A DNA stretch of 64,000 nt from positions 124,001 through 188,000 of the forward strand of contig WEDG01001523.1 of the NCBI GenBank assembly GCA_017591395.1, written 5' to 3'. Shown here piece by piece: positions 49,001 to 56,449 of this stretch. The translations under genes were made by a program, and so were the position numbers. The notes under the pieces are model-generated. The model was not told the DNA's origin, did not search any database, and worked only from the letters and a program-made list of their open reading frames with translations. The DNA is from Schistocephalus solidus (taxonomy: Eukaryota > Platyhelminthes > Cestoda > Diphyllobothriidea > Diphyllobothriidae). Positions within the stretch are counted from its first letter, which is position 1, and each line of letters opens with the position of its first letter.

Positions 49001-50073
49001 GATTCATCATACCACAAAACGCGAGCCACACCAAAGATGGAATCCGTAATTCCATCAGTCTCATTCGATGTCACTAGCGCAACTGCAAGCATACTTAAAC
49101 TCAGAGTTTTCAAACGAAGACAAACCATAAGGATAGTCTTACGTTCGCGTAGGAGTGACAGGAACATAGGCTATATAAAATGTATGGACTTTTTGCAGTT
49201 TAAATATGCACATTGACAAGTGCAGATAACCCACGTAAACACTGACTGTGGATGCACAGAAGATAAGGATTGTTTTTTATTATCATTGTGATGCACATAT
49301 CAGTGAACTTCTGGTACTCGGAAAACGTCTAAGAAATTTAAACTAGATCACCTTTCTGACAAAATATGTCTGATTTACAGATCGGCTGAAGGTTCATAGT
49401 GTAAGTTAAAAGCTGTGAACGTCTTTTTGTGTCTGGCGTTTTGTTATTCCCTGATTGTTGTGGGCCTTTTCATGATCACAACCAAGTGAAGGTTGAAATG
49501 AATTGCAGAGAAACATTGGGCTCTGTAATGCAAAAATAGTTGACATTGGCTAAGAAATGTATACAGCAGTACGTTGTCTGCCTCGAAACCACCTTCATAA
49601 CGTGTATTTCATACACGAAACCTATTTACATGCGCTAAGTGTAGACGAATCACGTCGTATGTTAACCACATTTGCTCACATGCTCTTAGACCTGTTTGAA
49701 GCAGTTAGTTTTTTTCGTTAAAATTGCCTTACAATCAACGTATGGTTGTATTTGTTTCTTAGGTATGATCGTCGGAGCCATGTGTGCGGTCACTGGGGTG
49801 CTTACCATAGCCCTTCCTGTACCAGTTATCGTCTCAAACTTCTCCATGTTCTATTCGCACACGCAGGCGCGTTCAAAATTGCCAAAGAAAAGGCGACGTG
49901 TGCTGCCTGTGGAGTCTATAAGACCCAAAGCGAAGACAGTCAGTCCTCTTGACCGCATTGGAGGTGTCCGTTCACGGACTGCTTCCAAGACCCACCTACC
50001 CTCCCTTACGGACGGAATGCACAATTCAGGGATGCCAAACAGACTTATAGAACGCAAGTCTCTTTGTAGTTAA
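13440..50073 (+). CDS. Shaw: Shaw/Kv3-type voltage-gated K+ channel alpha subunit, four-exon gene
   Basis: Joined CDS 13440-13718, 23350-23577, 27080-27794, 49763-50073 gives 1533 nt, 510 residues plus stop, close to the roughly 500 residues of insect Shaw. Seen: N-terminal T1 tetramerisation domain (1-120) with HX5CX20CC zinc site (H70, C76, C97, C98), which marks non-Shaker Kv families; S1 170-188; S2 about 248-268; S3 about 280-298; S4 with only R319, R322, K325, R328, the low count typical of Shaw; S5 347-367; pore TVGYGD 395-400; S6 408-434 with PVP 426-428. Known of the family: tetrameric plasma-membrane channel repolarising neurons and muscle. The start is the ATG 4 nt after a splice acceptor and matches the short N-terminus of Shaw, with no N-type inactivation ball. 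Two outer sequons lie at N193 and N220. Introns are 9631, 3502 and 21968 bp. Paralogue number in the genome is unknown. Confidence 0.93.
14818..15183 (-). pseudogene. GIY-YIG endonuclease remnant of a retroelement (CSCG type)
   Basis: Minus strand in intron 1. One frame gives [20 protein letters not shown] then [10 protein letters not shown] shift to the next frame gives [49 protein letters not shown] and [15 protein letters not shown]. This order matches flatworm retroelement GIY-YIG domains. One frameshift; no RT found nearby. Confidence 0.65.
18690..18990 (+). mobile_element. SINE family A copy in intron 1
   Basis: Shares TGGATTTCATACGTTGCAGT and a degenerate tRNA-like segment (CAGGTCAAGAGTGTTGGCTG ... 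TGGCTCGAACTCC) with 46800-47110. A and B boxes are present but mutated. Confidence 0.6.
20382..20416. repeat. (TAA)n/(TTA)n palindromic microsatellite
   Basis: TAA repeats run into TATATTATTATTAAT, forming a perfect small hairpin. No further signal. Confidence 0.9.
23350..23577 (+). CDS. Shaw: Shaw exon 2: end of T1 (zinc cysteines) and T1-S1 linker
   Basis: 76 codons, phase 0 at both ends. Acceptor TTCTGTTGTTCAG ends at 23349; donor AAG|GTCAGT at 23578. Starts [19 protein letters not shown], carrying the CC pair (C97, C98) that completes the T1 zinc site. It continues through an acidic linker and a [15 protein letters not shown] segment typical of Kv3 just before S1, and ends SSSVAK. The length from K169 to the S1 end matches Shaw residue for residue in my alignment from memory, so no residue appears missing between exons 2 and 3. 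Confidence 0.93.
23922..23957 (+). CDS. candidate 36-nt microexon of Shaw in intron 2
   Basis: TATTAAGTGCAG ends at 23921 and AGG|GTCAGA follows 23957; the donor resembles that of exon 2 (AAG|GTCAGT). The 12 codons read [12 protein letters not shown] without a stop, phase 0-0. Insertion between exons 2 and 3 would therefore keep frame and add an acidic Ser/Asp peptide between K169 and C170, just before S1. The pyrimidine tract is weak, and nothing beyond phase and composition supports use. The core channel aligns fully without it, so it would be an optional cassette. Confidence 0.3.
26420..26530 (-). mobile_element. degenerate tRNA-like SINE head in intron 2
   Basis: On minus: GAGTCATCGGTTAGAGC resembles an A box and GGGTTCAATC a B box at tRNA-like spacing. 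GC-rich flanks (26290-26650) are probably the rest of the element. Confidence 0.4.
27080..27794 (+). CDS. Shaw: Shaw exon 3: S1 to selectivity filter
   Basis: 238 codons plus one base, phase 0 start, phase 1 end. Acceptor CCATCTACAG ends at 27079; donor GCTG|GTAAAT at 27795. Carries S1 ([19 protein letters not shown]), a long S1-S2 loop with sequons NFT (N193) and NGT (N220), S2, S3, S4 with [10 protein letters not shown], the S4-S5 linker [16 protein letters not shown]5, and pore [18 protein letters not shown]. Oddities against Shaw are Y329-I330 in place of the usual HS after S4, and a Ser/Pro/Gly-rich S3-S4 loop at 299-311. The open frame reaches upstream to 27038 but S1 begins exactly at the acceptor, so earlier codons are intron. 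Confidence 0.95.
28031..28186 (-). pseudogene. unidentified coding-like island opposite Shaw intron 3
   Basis: On the minus strand an open frame reads [20 protein letters not shown] then [30 protein letters not shown] and a TGA at 28033-28031. The same frame continues past it as [20 protein letters not shown] to a consensus donor AAAG|GTGAGC near 27970. It is GC-rich, helical in character and unlike the AT-rich intron around it. Possibilities are the last exon of a nested gene (stop at QEM), a processed pseudogene or an exon broken by one nonsense change. I do not recognise the family. The upstream acceptor (ACAAAAG) has only a modest pyrimidine tract. Confidence 0.4.
32440..32830 (+). repeat. 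dispersed repeat pair in intron 3, copy 1
   Basis: GCAACAAAAAGTGGTAGCTG ... GAAAAGCCAC and, 250 bp on, CTATCCTGAAATAAAGCATC then TTCAGTTAGCA recur in order at 35410-35700. Non-coding. Confidence 0.5.
35360..35740 (+). repeat. dispersed repeat pair in intron 3, copy 2
   Basis: GGCAACAACAAGTGGTAGCT ... AGAGAGCCAC and ATGTCCTGAAATATACCAGG then TTCAGTTAGCA, matching 32440-32830. Confidence 0.5.
38220..38519 (+). mobile_element. tRNA-derived SINE, family B
   Basis: Pol III-type A box (TAGCGCAGTCGGTAGAGCG) and B box (GAGATCGAGCCCG) in a tRNA-like head at about 38356-38415, then a tail ending GGCTGATGCCGACTTAAAAGCC and a (TA)n. It shares GGGACGAGTGAGTCC and CATCAACCAGCCATACCC-type tail sequence (as complement) with the copy near 61365. 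It is not a functional tRNA: the acceptor and anticodon arms do not fold properly. Confidence 0.7.
38520..38547. repeat. (TA)n microsatellite
   Basis: Simple TA tract between the SINE tail and the first 218-bp repeat. Confidence 0.95.
38548..38765 (+). repeat. 218-bp direct repeat, copy 1
   Basis: GACAGGTGGTGAGGCACTGA through CTCCTCTCTGCA; the same 218 bp recurs at 38915-39132 with no difference that I can see. It is preceded by (TA)n. The near-identity implies a recent duplication. Confidence 0.9.
38915..39132 (+). repeat. 218-bp direct repeat, copy 2
   Basis: Same sequence as 38548-38765, spaced 367 bp start to start with a 149-bp unique spacer. It is followed directly by (TA)n and then the PLE left arm. 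It contains TTATGATTGGCTGAATGAAG and AATAAGCCCGAAACAGAC; family unknown. Confidence 0.9.
39134..39220. repeat. (TA)n microsatellite left of PLE
   Basis: About 87 bp of TA with rare interruptions, abutting the PLE left arm. Length is likely variable between individuals. Confidence 0.95.
39264..39297 (-). ncRNA. degenerate hammerhead-ribozyme core, left arm copy
   Basis: On minus: CCAACGA, GGAAGC-loop-GCTTTT (6-bp stem II including G-U pairs), GAAAC, GTC. Stem II is better kept than in the right arm but the first core box is more damaged. Confidence 0.5.
39377..40080 (-). pseudogene. PLE GIY-YIG endonuclease, antisense copy in left arm
   Basis: The inverted arm carries a second endonuclease copy on minus: [60 protein letters not shown]. 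The YVGET tyrosine codon has become TAG (39991-39989), a different lesion from the sense copy. The arms have thus mutated separately, or came from different parental copies. Confidence 0.83.
40238..41345 (+). pseudogene. PLE reverse transcriptase, N-terminal and palm part
   Basis: One open frame from the inverted-arm junction to TAA 41345. Recognisable PLE features are [35 protein letters not shown] and RT motif [14 protein letters not shown] near 41294-41330 with its metal-binding Asp. The frame also runs back into the inverted arm from 40103, but those residues are antisense of the element's own 3' region, so the native N-terminus is missing. After SIP the frame shifts; the third frame continues [11 protein letters not shown], then tandem stops. 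Confidence 0.85.
41346..42090 (+). pseudogene. PLE reverse transcriptase, catalytic C-terminal part
   Basis: Continues RT after the frameshift: [16 protein letters not shown] (motif B), then catalytic YFDD at 41581-41592 (motif C), then [20 protein letters not shown] and the thumb and linker motif [16 protein letters not shown] with [11 protein letters not shown]. These are hallmark PLE segments. The tandem stops TAG TAA at 41365-41370 and the upstream frameshift make it non-functional, although the catalytic residues are intact. Confidence 0.87.
42091..42560 (+). pseudogene. PLE GIY-YIG endonuclease, sense copy
   Basis: Follows [22 protein letters not shown] is the GIY-YIG core, then [20 protein letters not shown], with [20 protein letters not shown] at the end. 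Three nonsense codons are seen: TAG at 42217, TAG at 42226 and TAG in the EAWH-equivalent position near 42385. The endonuclease normally nicks target DNA for target-primed reverse transcription. Confidence 0.85.
42893..42926 (+). ncRNA. degenerate hammerhead-ribozyme core at PLE 3' end
   Basis: CCGACGA, a stem-loop (TGGAAG...GCTTTT), then GAAAC and GTC match the hammerhead order CUGAUGA - stem II - GAAAC - GUC, with U to C changes at both U positions of the first box. PLE pseudo-LTRs are known to carry minimal hammerheads. Core changes and a weakened stem II suggest little or no activity. Confidence 0.5.
43007..43061. repeat. (TA)n microsatellite right of PLE
   Basis: About 55 bp of pure TA, 36 bp beyond the PLE right arm. 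With the left tract it suggests insertion into, or generation of, TA-rich target DNA. Confidence 0.95.
43975..44330 (+). repeat. dispersed repeat pair near PLE, copy 1
   Basis: Begins GGCATGTCAAAATAAG and passes through GTTATG/GTTAGGGT-rich DNA and CGTTTTGTGG, in the same order as 48255-48650. The GTTAG-like runs are not telomeric arrays. Confidence 0.45.
45010..45760. other. GC-rich unclassified patch, probable repeat
   Basis: Clearly richer in GC than its surroundings, with a G9-type run near 45210. Open frames on both strands (45013-45246 plus, 45297-45551 minus) look like neither known proteins nor each other. Probably a non-autonomous element of unknown family. Confidence 0.35.
46800..47110 (+). 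mobile_element. SINE family A copy in intron 3
   Basis: Best preserved member: A box CGTAGCTCATTCGGCTAGAG, B box TTAGTTCGAAGCCC, and the family marker TGGATTTCATACGTTGCAGT upstream. The region around it (46400-46800) is unassigned. Confidence 0.7.
48255..48650 (+). repeat. dispersed repeat pair near exon 4, copy 2
   Basis: GGCATGTCAAAATAAG, GGTTATGTGGACGAC, GGTTAGAGTTGCGTTTTGTGG and CTCTGGCAT landmarks match 43975-44330. Confidence 0.45.
49763..50073 (+). CDS. Shaw: Shaw exon 4: S6 and cytoplasmic C-terminus, stop
   Basis: Acceptor TTTGTTTCTTAG ends at 49762. G from exon 3 plus GT completes Gly408, giving [19 protein letters not shown], the S6 helix with PVP bend (426-428). It is followed by [20 protein letters not shown], the basic post-S6 segment diagnostic of Kv3/Shaw. 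The tail is rich in Arg, Ser and Pro and ends ERKSLCS at TAA 50071-50073. The junction with exon 3 is seamless in phase and alignment although the intron is about 22 kb. Internal phase-1 GT sites (for example GGAG|GTGTCC at 49964, or CTTT|GTAGTT near the stop) could allow splicing to downstream exons. Confidence 0.93.
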
Positions 50074-53000
50074 TATCCTGTTTAAAAAACCATTTCGACA
50101 GCTGCAATACTATCATAAGAGCAGTTAAAGAAGACAATCATTTGGTAACTTTCACTGTTTAGGCTAAACGTTGTTCAAGTAGTTCAGTTAAACAGATTGT
50201 GTCTCAGTACAGGCATTAAAATTTACTCGTAAATGGATAAGCATTAAATAGCTAAAACGGCCATGTTTTGCAATTCATGCAGCATATACAATAAGAGCGA
50301 CCATTGGTCTCATATTGGGTCGTCAAGTATGAAATTTGTAGAAAAAGAAAAAAGTTTGTTAATTTTAAATTAATACAAGGAATATATTTAGTCATCATGT
50401 CTGCACCCATACTGTCAGTCCACATGTGTCATTTGAGCGAGAGCTTATTCAGCCTAGTGGTGTCTAAACCTTGTTTTCAATAGTAAATTGAATCTTAACA
50501 GGCCTGCTATGCAATCTGTTTTCCTGCACGTTTATTGATCAATTATTCCACGTAGTAGCAGTAAATTTCTGACGGTATCGATGAGCCACATTTCAGGAAA
50601 TCATAATGGAGCACACCTGCGCCAGACCACAAAACACACACCGTCAGCTTCTGTTAATGAAAACTGCGCTTTGAATTTTGTTTTGTCAGCTTTTTCTTCC
50701 ACAAACATTGTTTTGAAACGTTATGGTTATCGCTTTGGACCTATGTCTCATCACACGTTGCCTTTCACGTAAAGATGACTCCTTGTCCTCAAGGCATATA
50801 AATGTCCAGTTTTGTCTCTTCATTCAGCTTATGTGAAACGCACTTTACGAACTTCAGGTAAGATAGTAAAAAGTGGTTTCTTTCTAACTCCAAAGGTCAA
50901 CTATAATTCAAGTGCAGTTCGATATGGCCGATAATCGTTTGTGACATTCAGTTCGTCACTATCCACTTTTGTTTCTCTCCGACATTGTGGCTCAGTCATG
51001 AGGCCAAAGTTAGGAGACCAAATTTTCGTTGACCAATTTCATGTAGTGTGGTGGGTAGTATTATAAGAAAAAAATATAGCATCTTTCCGAGCTGTCTACG
51101 CTGCCGTATTTAAAAGTAAGAACGCATAATAAATACTTTCAGTTTTAAACACCTGTAAAAGATTTTCGATATTTTTTTAAAGCCAAAAATGTTTAAGAAA
51201 CAGTTACACTGTGGGGTTTATGTACATTGTAATTACTTGTACCGGATTTATTATTTTTGAGCGTAAAATGACTTGAGAAAAGCTCATTTGTGGCAGCTTT
51301 GTAAAATAAATAAAATAATGGTAACATACAGTAGCTGTCCTAACTCTTGAAATATTATGGATGTAATGAGTTACGGCCCATTACGTCAAATAAGCGCACG
51401 CTGACTTTACCAAAATTTTATATCAAAAAAGAACCAATCATTAGAAAAAAAATGACTTATTTTGGTTTACAAATTAATATTACATTCTCTAGAAATTCTT
51501 AATATTTTAGAAAAGGTAAACATCACGAAAAGGTTAAAAATCGACCCAGTTGAGAGAACGGAAGTTTTAAATTTACAGGAAGCCTGCCCATGCAATTAAA
51601 CGAGTGAATGACTTTTAGGAATATTCTTTTTTTAGAGTTTTACACATCGATTTTCATCTAGATTAAGCGCAATGTAAAGTGTAGCCGTGATGTTTGTTTT
51701 GGTGATGTTTCATCGCGTCTCGTATATTGCACGGTTAAGTTCCGAATTATCGATGTGGTAAAACAAAGTATATTTACAAAAGTTTTTTACAACGTTTTTT
51801 GGTACAAAACGTCATACATTTGCAAAGCATACTTTTCCAGACCACGTCTGTAATTGTTTTTCTGAAAAAAATGTGATCTCTTAAACCTGCATTCACCTGA
51901 TTTGCGTGGAAACAAAAGAAAATATTTCGTTGTCCGAAGGGATATGTTTCAAATTTTCCGGCTTATATTAATGTCTTTTCATCGTACTGCGCAGAAAAGC
52001 AAACTGCTTTTATCCGTAGCCTTAAATAGTATACGAAAATTCTTGGAATGCAAGAAACCTCGGTTTTGCGACATGTAGTCCAGTTTTCCTATCAATAAAC
52101 CGATGTGAAGTGAACTCTTTAATATTGAACAGATGTTCGTACCGCAATTTAATGCAAAAAAATACAGAACTTACACCTTCAAATGCCTGCCCTGCTACTA
52201 CCTCAGACTCTGATACAGACATTTCATGAGTTAGGCAATTTACTGAATAATACCAAAGCGAAATGAGCAGCTTTTCAAGTAAATTACAAATTTCCTAACT
52301 GATGACCCAATATGTTTGGCCGCACTTTTGAAGGGCAAGTATTTTCCCAGAAATTTCAATGTTTTGCTTTAAAATTATCAATAGGCAGGCTATAAAAAAA
52401 CGACTGTTCTGTAGAATGCAGTTCTGTTCTGTTTCTCGCCATCCCATTGGAAATTATGAGTTCAGGGGAGTATTCTCCATTGGAAATTTAGAAATTGCGG
52501 TTTCCCGCATGAAATTGAACAATCAAATTAAACAATTAGAAGCATAATTATCGCCCAAAAGAAAGTATGTATGCAATAAAGAATGCTCTTGTTGTAGCGT
52601 TAAAGACTTTTTTCGTTTGCAACGGCAATTTTTAATGACCTCCTGCATTCCCATATTTCCGTGCGTGTTGGCCGATGCAGTTGTTATGAGCACTGCGCAC
52701 ACAACAGAATTCCACTAATAAGTAATCTAACCTAAATGTATATGTTAGCTCTCTTCAGCTTTCGTTAAATGGTCGATCCTCTAACTTTGAGCACAGTATG
52801 GACCTATTAGGGTACATTACTAAAAGGGACGCAAATGAGAAAACGTACTGAATTTCTAGGCTTGTCATTATATTGCGCAGAGAATATAAGAACCCAAATC
52901 TATAGTCTGAAACCTACACCAGTGAAAGTTATTAAAAGCTCTTTTGTGACTAAAAAATGCCAAGCGTTATGGAGTAAAACTTATGTAGGATATGTTGGAG

Positions 53001-53930
53001 GATTAATTTTTTTTAAATAAAGGACATTTCAGCTTCGAAACCTCTAGACGTAAAAGTTATTGAAAATACGTTTATGGTAAAAATAATTATGCTCGGGAAG
53101 AAATGACTAAAATTTACCGTCCGCCGCTTCTGCTGCAGCGTTTCCTGGTAACTGATCAATCTTGGCAGATCAAAGAACATAGCGCAAACCAGTTAACCAT
53201 ACCATCTTTTCTGCAATCTGTCATGCAAAAGCCCACTCTTCTAGTTGAGTGTGAGGTGCGCCACTAGACGTTCAGAGTGAGGGGCTAGAGGCTTAGTATG
53301 CAAGGATGTTAAGAAGGCAAAGTATTTTTGTGTAACATCGGAAAAGAATAATTTGATATTCTGAACCAAAACTATAAAAAATAAGCATGAGGGAATGGTA
53401 CTGCCCAAATTTGTTTAAGTGTACTGCATGTAAAATTTATAACATGGCATGAAAAGGCCTATAATATTCTTAATACAGAAATGTAAGCATATTGATTGAA
53501 TTGGATTGAGCAAGTTTCATGGATTTAGCCCAACGGCATTACGTTGTAACGATCCTATTTCATTTCTTAGCACAGTCTCACCAGGTATTAATGTCTGCAC
53601 GTTAGCAAATAAAAAGGTTAGAGCGAATGGGCACAATTATTTGCAGGTTATGACAGTTCCATTCAGGCACACAAGGTTTGTTTACCGTAGGCGTTTGCCT
53701 TCATGTTTTCGTTAAGGTCACCCTTTATTTGATTTTAAGATCATATGCGCATTTGGCTGAATGTACGTTTGGCTCTTATGATGCATTCGCCAGGTGTAAT
53801 AAAAGTGTAAAGGCCAAACAGGACGATCGCGTACTTCTGCATTCCCGGTTATAGGTAGCCTTGTCTCTACGCTTTTATGACCTCGGCTGCTCGCTTCCTC
53901 CCCACCCCGTTAAATTCCAAATCGCGAATA
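50074..53930. other. 3' flank of Shaw / possible intron of the long isoform
   Basis: AT-rich; includes candidate poly(A) signals from 51128. A stretch at 50597-50660 after CACATTTCAG is mildly coding-like but lacks a fitting donor. Nothing else recognised. Confidence 0.5.
51128..51133 (+). promoter_or_regulatory. first canonical poly(A) signal after the Shaw stop
   Basis: AATAAA about 1.05 kb past the TAA at 50073, with further copies near 51305-51317. In AT-rich DNA this hexamer is expected by chance, so assignment to the channel transcript is tentative. Confidence 0.2.
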
Positions 53931-53934
53931 ACAG

Positions 53935-54080
53935 TACTTCCTTTGACCCACTTGTGAAAACCTTGGTGGCCTCAGAGGGATTTGAACCCACGCCAGCCAG
54001 GGAAAGGCTTAAGTACAGCTAACCCTCTAGCCAACTGAGCTACGATGTTCCATCGGAAGCCGTGAGTTTAATTGGTACAG
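53935..54080 (-). mobile_element. SINE family A copy, minus strand
   Basis: On minus: CATCGTAGCTCAGTTGGCTA (A box), TGGGTTCAAATCCC (B box, nearly canonical), and CACAAGTGGGTCAAAGG matching the 3' side of the 46800-47110 copy. The tRNA-like head is good enough to trigger tRNA finders, but flanks and copies mark it as a SINE. Confidence 0.7.
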
Positions 54081-54099
54081 TACTGTTGCCTTATCCACT

Positions 54100-56050
54100 G
54101 TGGGAGTAAATTATGTATTTTTTTCTCGTAATGGCCAAACCTACCCGTGCCATAAAACCTAGACAGTTTCACCACAGCCGACAGTTAAAGATACACTGCG
54201 TGGGGGGTGTGTTTGCCTCATGTCTGCCATAATGGAATCTTCGCCTTCTGAAACGTAGCCAGCATAAGCGGTGCTAAAAGTTCACTACTTTACTGCAGAA
54301 AACCCGAAAGGAAAGGACCAAACCAGCCGAATTAAGTTGTCTTAGGTTTTACAGCATTTGGTTTGGGGGAGCGCAGTTTGTATTTCCCAGGCTGCATCCT
54401 TTGTTGTCAAAAGATTCACCGATACCTTAGCTGTCACCTTAAATATAAGATTGCATGCAGAGAAGCTAGCACTTAGTGGATGCAATTAACTACCGTCTCC
54501 GCGTCAGGAAACACCCCAAGTTTACCCGACAGTGACAGGATCGATTTTAATTTTGTCAGAACATCACTAGAAGTTCCTGTTACAAGCGGAAAGACGAGTT
54601 ATGAAAAAAACAGTTGAGAGGAATAAGAGGTGAACTCTTGACCAATAATTTAACTTCATTGACTTTCGCGATGTATTCATGAAACCGTCGTGAGAACGAG
54701 CATCAAACAGGGACAGTCAAAATGTAAAGGTTACCGTATTTTGCAGTTATATTTTTGAGGCCCCGACACCCCCAGTAACATAACCGGCTATCGTATTTAT
54801 CACATATAGCAGGAATTAAGGACTCGTGTGAGAGTGACCATGAAACCCTCCTAGCCAGGTAAATGATGTCGGTTGCATTTTTCGATACGAATGTAATGGC
54901 ATTATATGATGCTGTCAATGTCGATGGGTTCGAATGTGGATCCATAACTCTTAAAAAATAAATTCTTTTCCGTTGATCAAAACTCCTTACTGTCGGTTGG
55001 AAGTGGGCATCACCCTGAATTCCTTATCACTGAACCTATTAACACAGCTCCAGAAAAAAGGTATGAGCCATTGTGAGGTCAGAAACGCTGGTGAAAAGAG
55101 ACACAATCCCTAGGATGACCGCAATGTGTGCATTGTGAACGCTTTTGCACACATTCCGTTGGGTGCTTGGGTTTTTTGGAACATTGCGCCCTGACGATGT
55201 AAAAGTCTTGGAACCTCTGAATGCATGGGACAAGTAAACAAAGTCGTGACCTCGGTAATTTTGACCAGGGCTCCTGAAGCTCTTCATTACAGGAATGCGC
55301 TACCGACATAATTTAAGTGTTTTCGCAGTCTGCTAGCTGTGTCCTCCTTTTCGTTGGTAATTTGTCCGACAATGACGAACTGTTGCACTGCAAGTACTTG
55401 GGGGCTTTTCCTTTGACAACATGTTTGTTCTTAGCCATAGCTGCATGTCAGCTATTTGAGAAAGTTGTAATGAGATTGACAACATCAACAACAGTGGAAT
55501 AGAGTTTTGGGCTTTTCTTTGGGCCACTTCATTAGAGTTCGCTGCCTTCTGGTAGTTTAACCTGAAAAAAAATATATATCAAAACTTTCAGGAAAAGTAA
55601 CGAAATATTTCAGAGACGATTTTCACGATTTCCCATTAACAGCACTTTAATTCTGCTGACGTTTAGCATTGATCCAAGAATCTGCGGTCTGAGGGAGCAG
55701 CGGATACGGATAGTGGACACACAAGGGACGCAGCATTTAATGTCCGCATACGCAAGGCCTCAACTTGACTAGTAAAACTTGCCTCTTAGTATAAAACCTG
55801 GTCCTCACTGAATCTCTTTGATTGTTGAATTTCAAGCACTCGTTCAACCTTCATAGAATTTCGGATAATTTAAAGGACGTTAACACGTATATTCTGCACG
55901 ACCCACTAATTTAACCGATAATTCAAGAGCAAATAATTCTCAGACGTACCTCTTTCATACATCTTTAGCCCGTTTTAAAAAATAAATGCATTTCATAGAA
56001 ACAGTTCTGTTGAAAACATTGGCTTTAATCAACATCTTGCTCCCTTCACC
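54100..56050. other. unassigned DNA with weak minus-strand coding-like patch
   Basis: 55020-55530 on minus gives two overlapping frames, one with a Cys-rich piece CVQKRSQCTHCGH that faintly recalls a retroelement Gag zinc knuckle; too weak to assign. The remainder is featureless. Confidence 0.3.
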
Positions 56051-56071
56051 TACTATAATTGCCCTACGTAG

Positions 56072-56284
56072 GTCTCCAGTCAAATAGTCATGTTTTTGTG
56101 CAAGCGAACACTACCCCAGCGAGTCTTACGTCTCAGGAAGAAGACGATGATGACTACTCCATCGTTCAGCAAATTGACGGCCCAAAACCTGTGCAACAAC
56201 ATCTCTTTACAAGACGAACTGCTGTTCTTGAACTTCCAAAAGCTGACCAATTCTCGGAGGCAACCCAAGGTCTTCTAAATAAAG
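56072..56284 (+). CDS. candidate cassette exon for an alternative Shaw C-terminus
   Basis: A pyrimidine-rich stretch ends CCCTACGTAG at 56071 and AAAG|GTTTGA follows 56284. The 213-nt segment is phase 1-1 and open throughout (71 codons). It is acidic in the middle (EEDDDDYSIVQQIDGPKP), then TRRTAVLELPKADQFSEATQ, more like a cytoplasmic tail than translated intron. Its phase fits phase-1 donors inside exon 4 and the acceptor of the candidate exon at 61684. I do not recognise the peptide from a known family, and the exon 4 donor needed is not strong. Confidence 0.42.
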
Positions 56285-56449
56285 GTTTGAGTAAGAATTC
56301 TATGCTTTTCTTGATAATTCTTGGTTTCTGTACAAAAAAGACACTTTTCCTAAATCGAACTCTTTTTTAAAACTGTATATTCAGTTAACCTAATTTTAAA
56401 ATCCATGTTCAGATGCAGACAAAAAACGAAAGAATAGAGGAAAGCCCAC

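Larger units (their letters stand above)
27795..49762 (+). other. Shaw intron 3, 21968 bp
   Basis: GT-AG intron splitting pore from S6. 27970-28186 minus-strand coding island; 28200-32440 and 32830-38220 mostly unassigned AT-rich DNA with one repeat pair; 38220-43061 SINE, 218-bp repeats and PLE; 43060-49760 SINE, repeat pair and several GC-richer unclassified patches (43400-43800, 45010-45760, 47760-48080). Confidence 0.85.

Noticed and set aside
48932..49216. Plus-strand open frame of about 95 codons just upstream of exon 4, after a TTGCAG acceptor
   Set aside because: Exon 3 joins exon 4 seamlessly, so no exon is needed here; no good donor at the right phase and no recognisable domain.
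50581..50772. Possible further Shaw exon with NHNGAHLRQTTKHTPSAS
   Set aside because: Acceptor is plausible, but no donor in a phase that links to exons 4 or 5; short.
53940..54060. Possible tRNA gene on minus
   Set aside because: Good internal boxes, but flanking sequence is shared with other SINE copies.
55039..55309. Cys-rich minus-strand frame resembling a Gag zinc knuckle
   Set aside because: Spacing does not fit CX2CX4HX4C and no other retroelement motif lies next to it.
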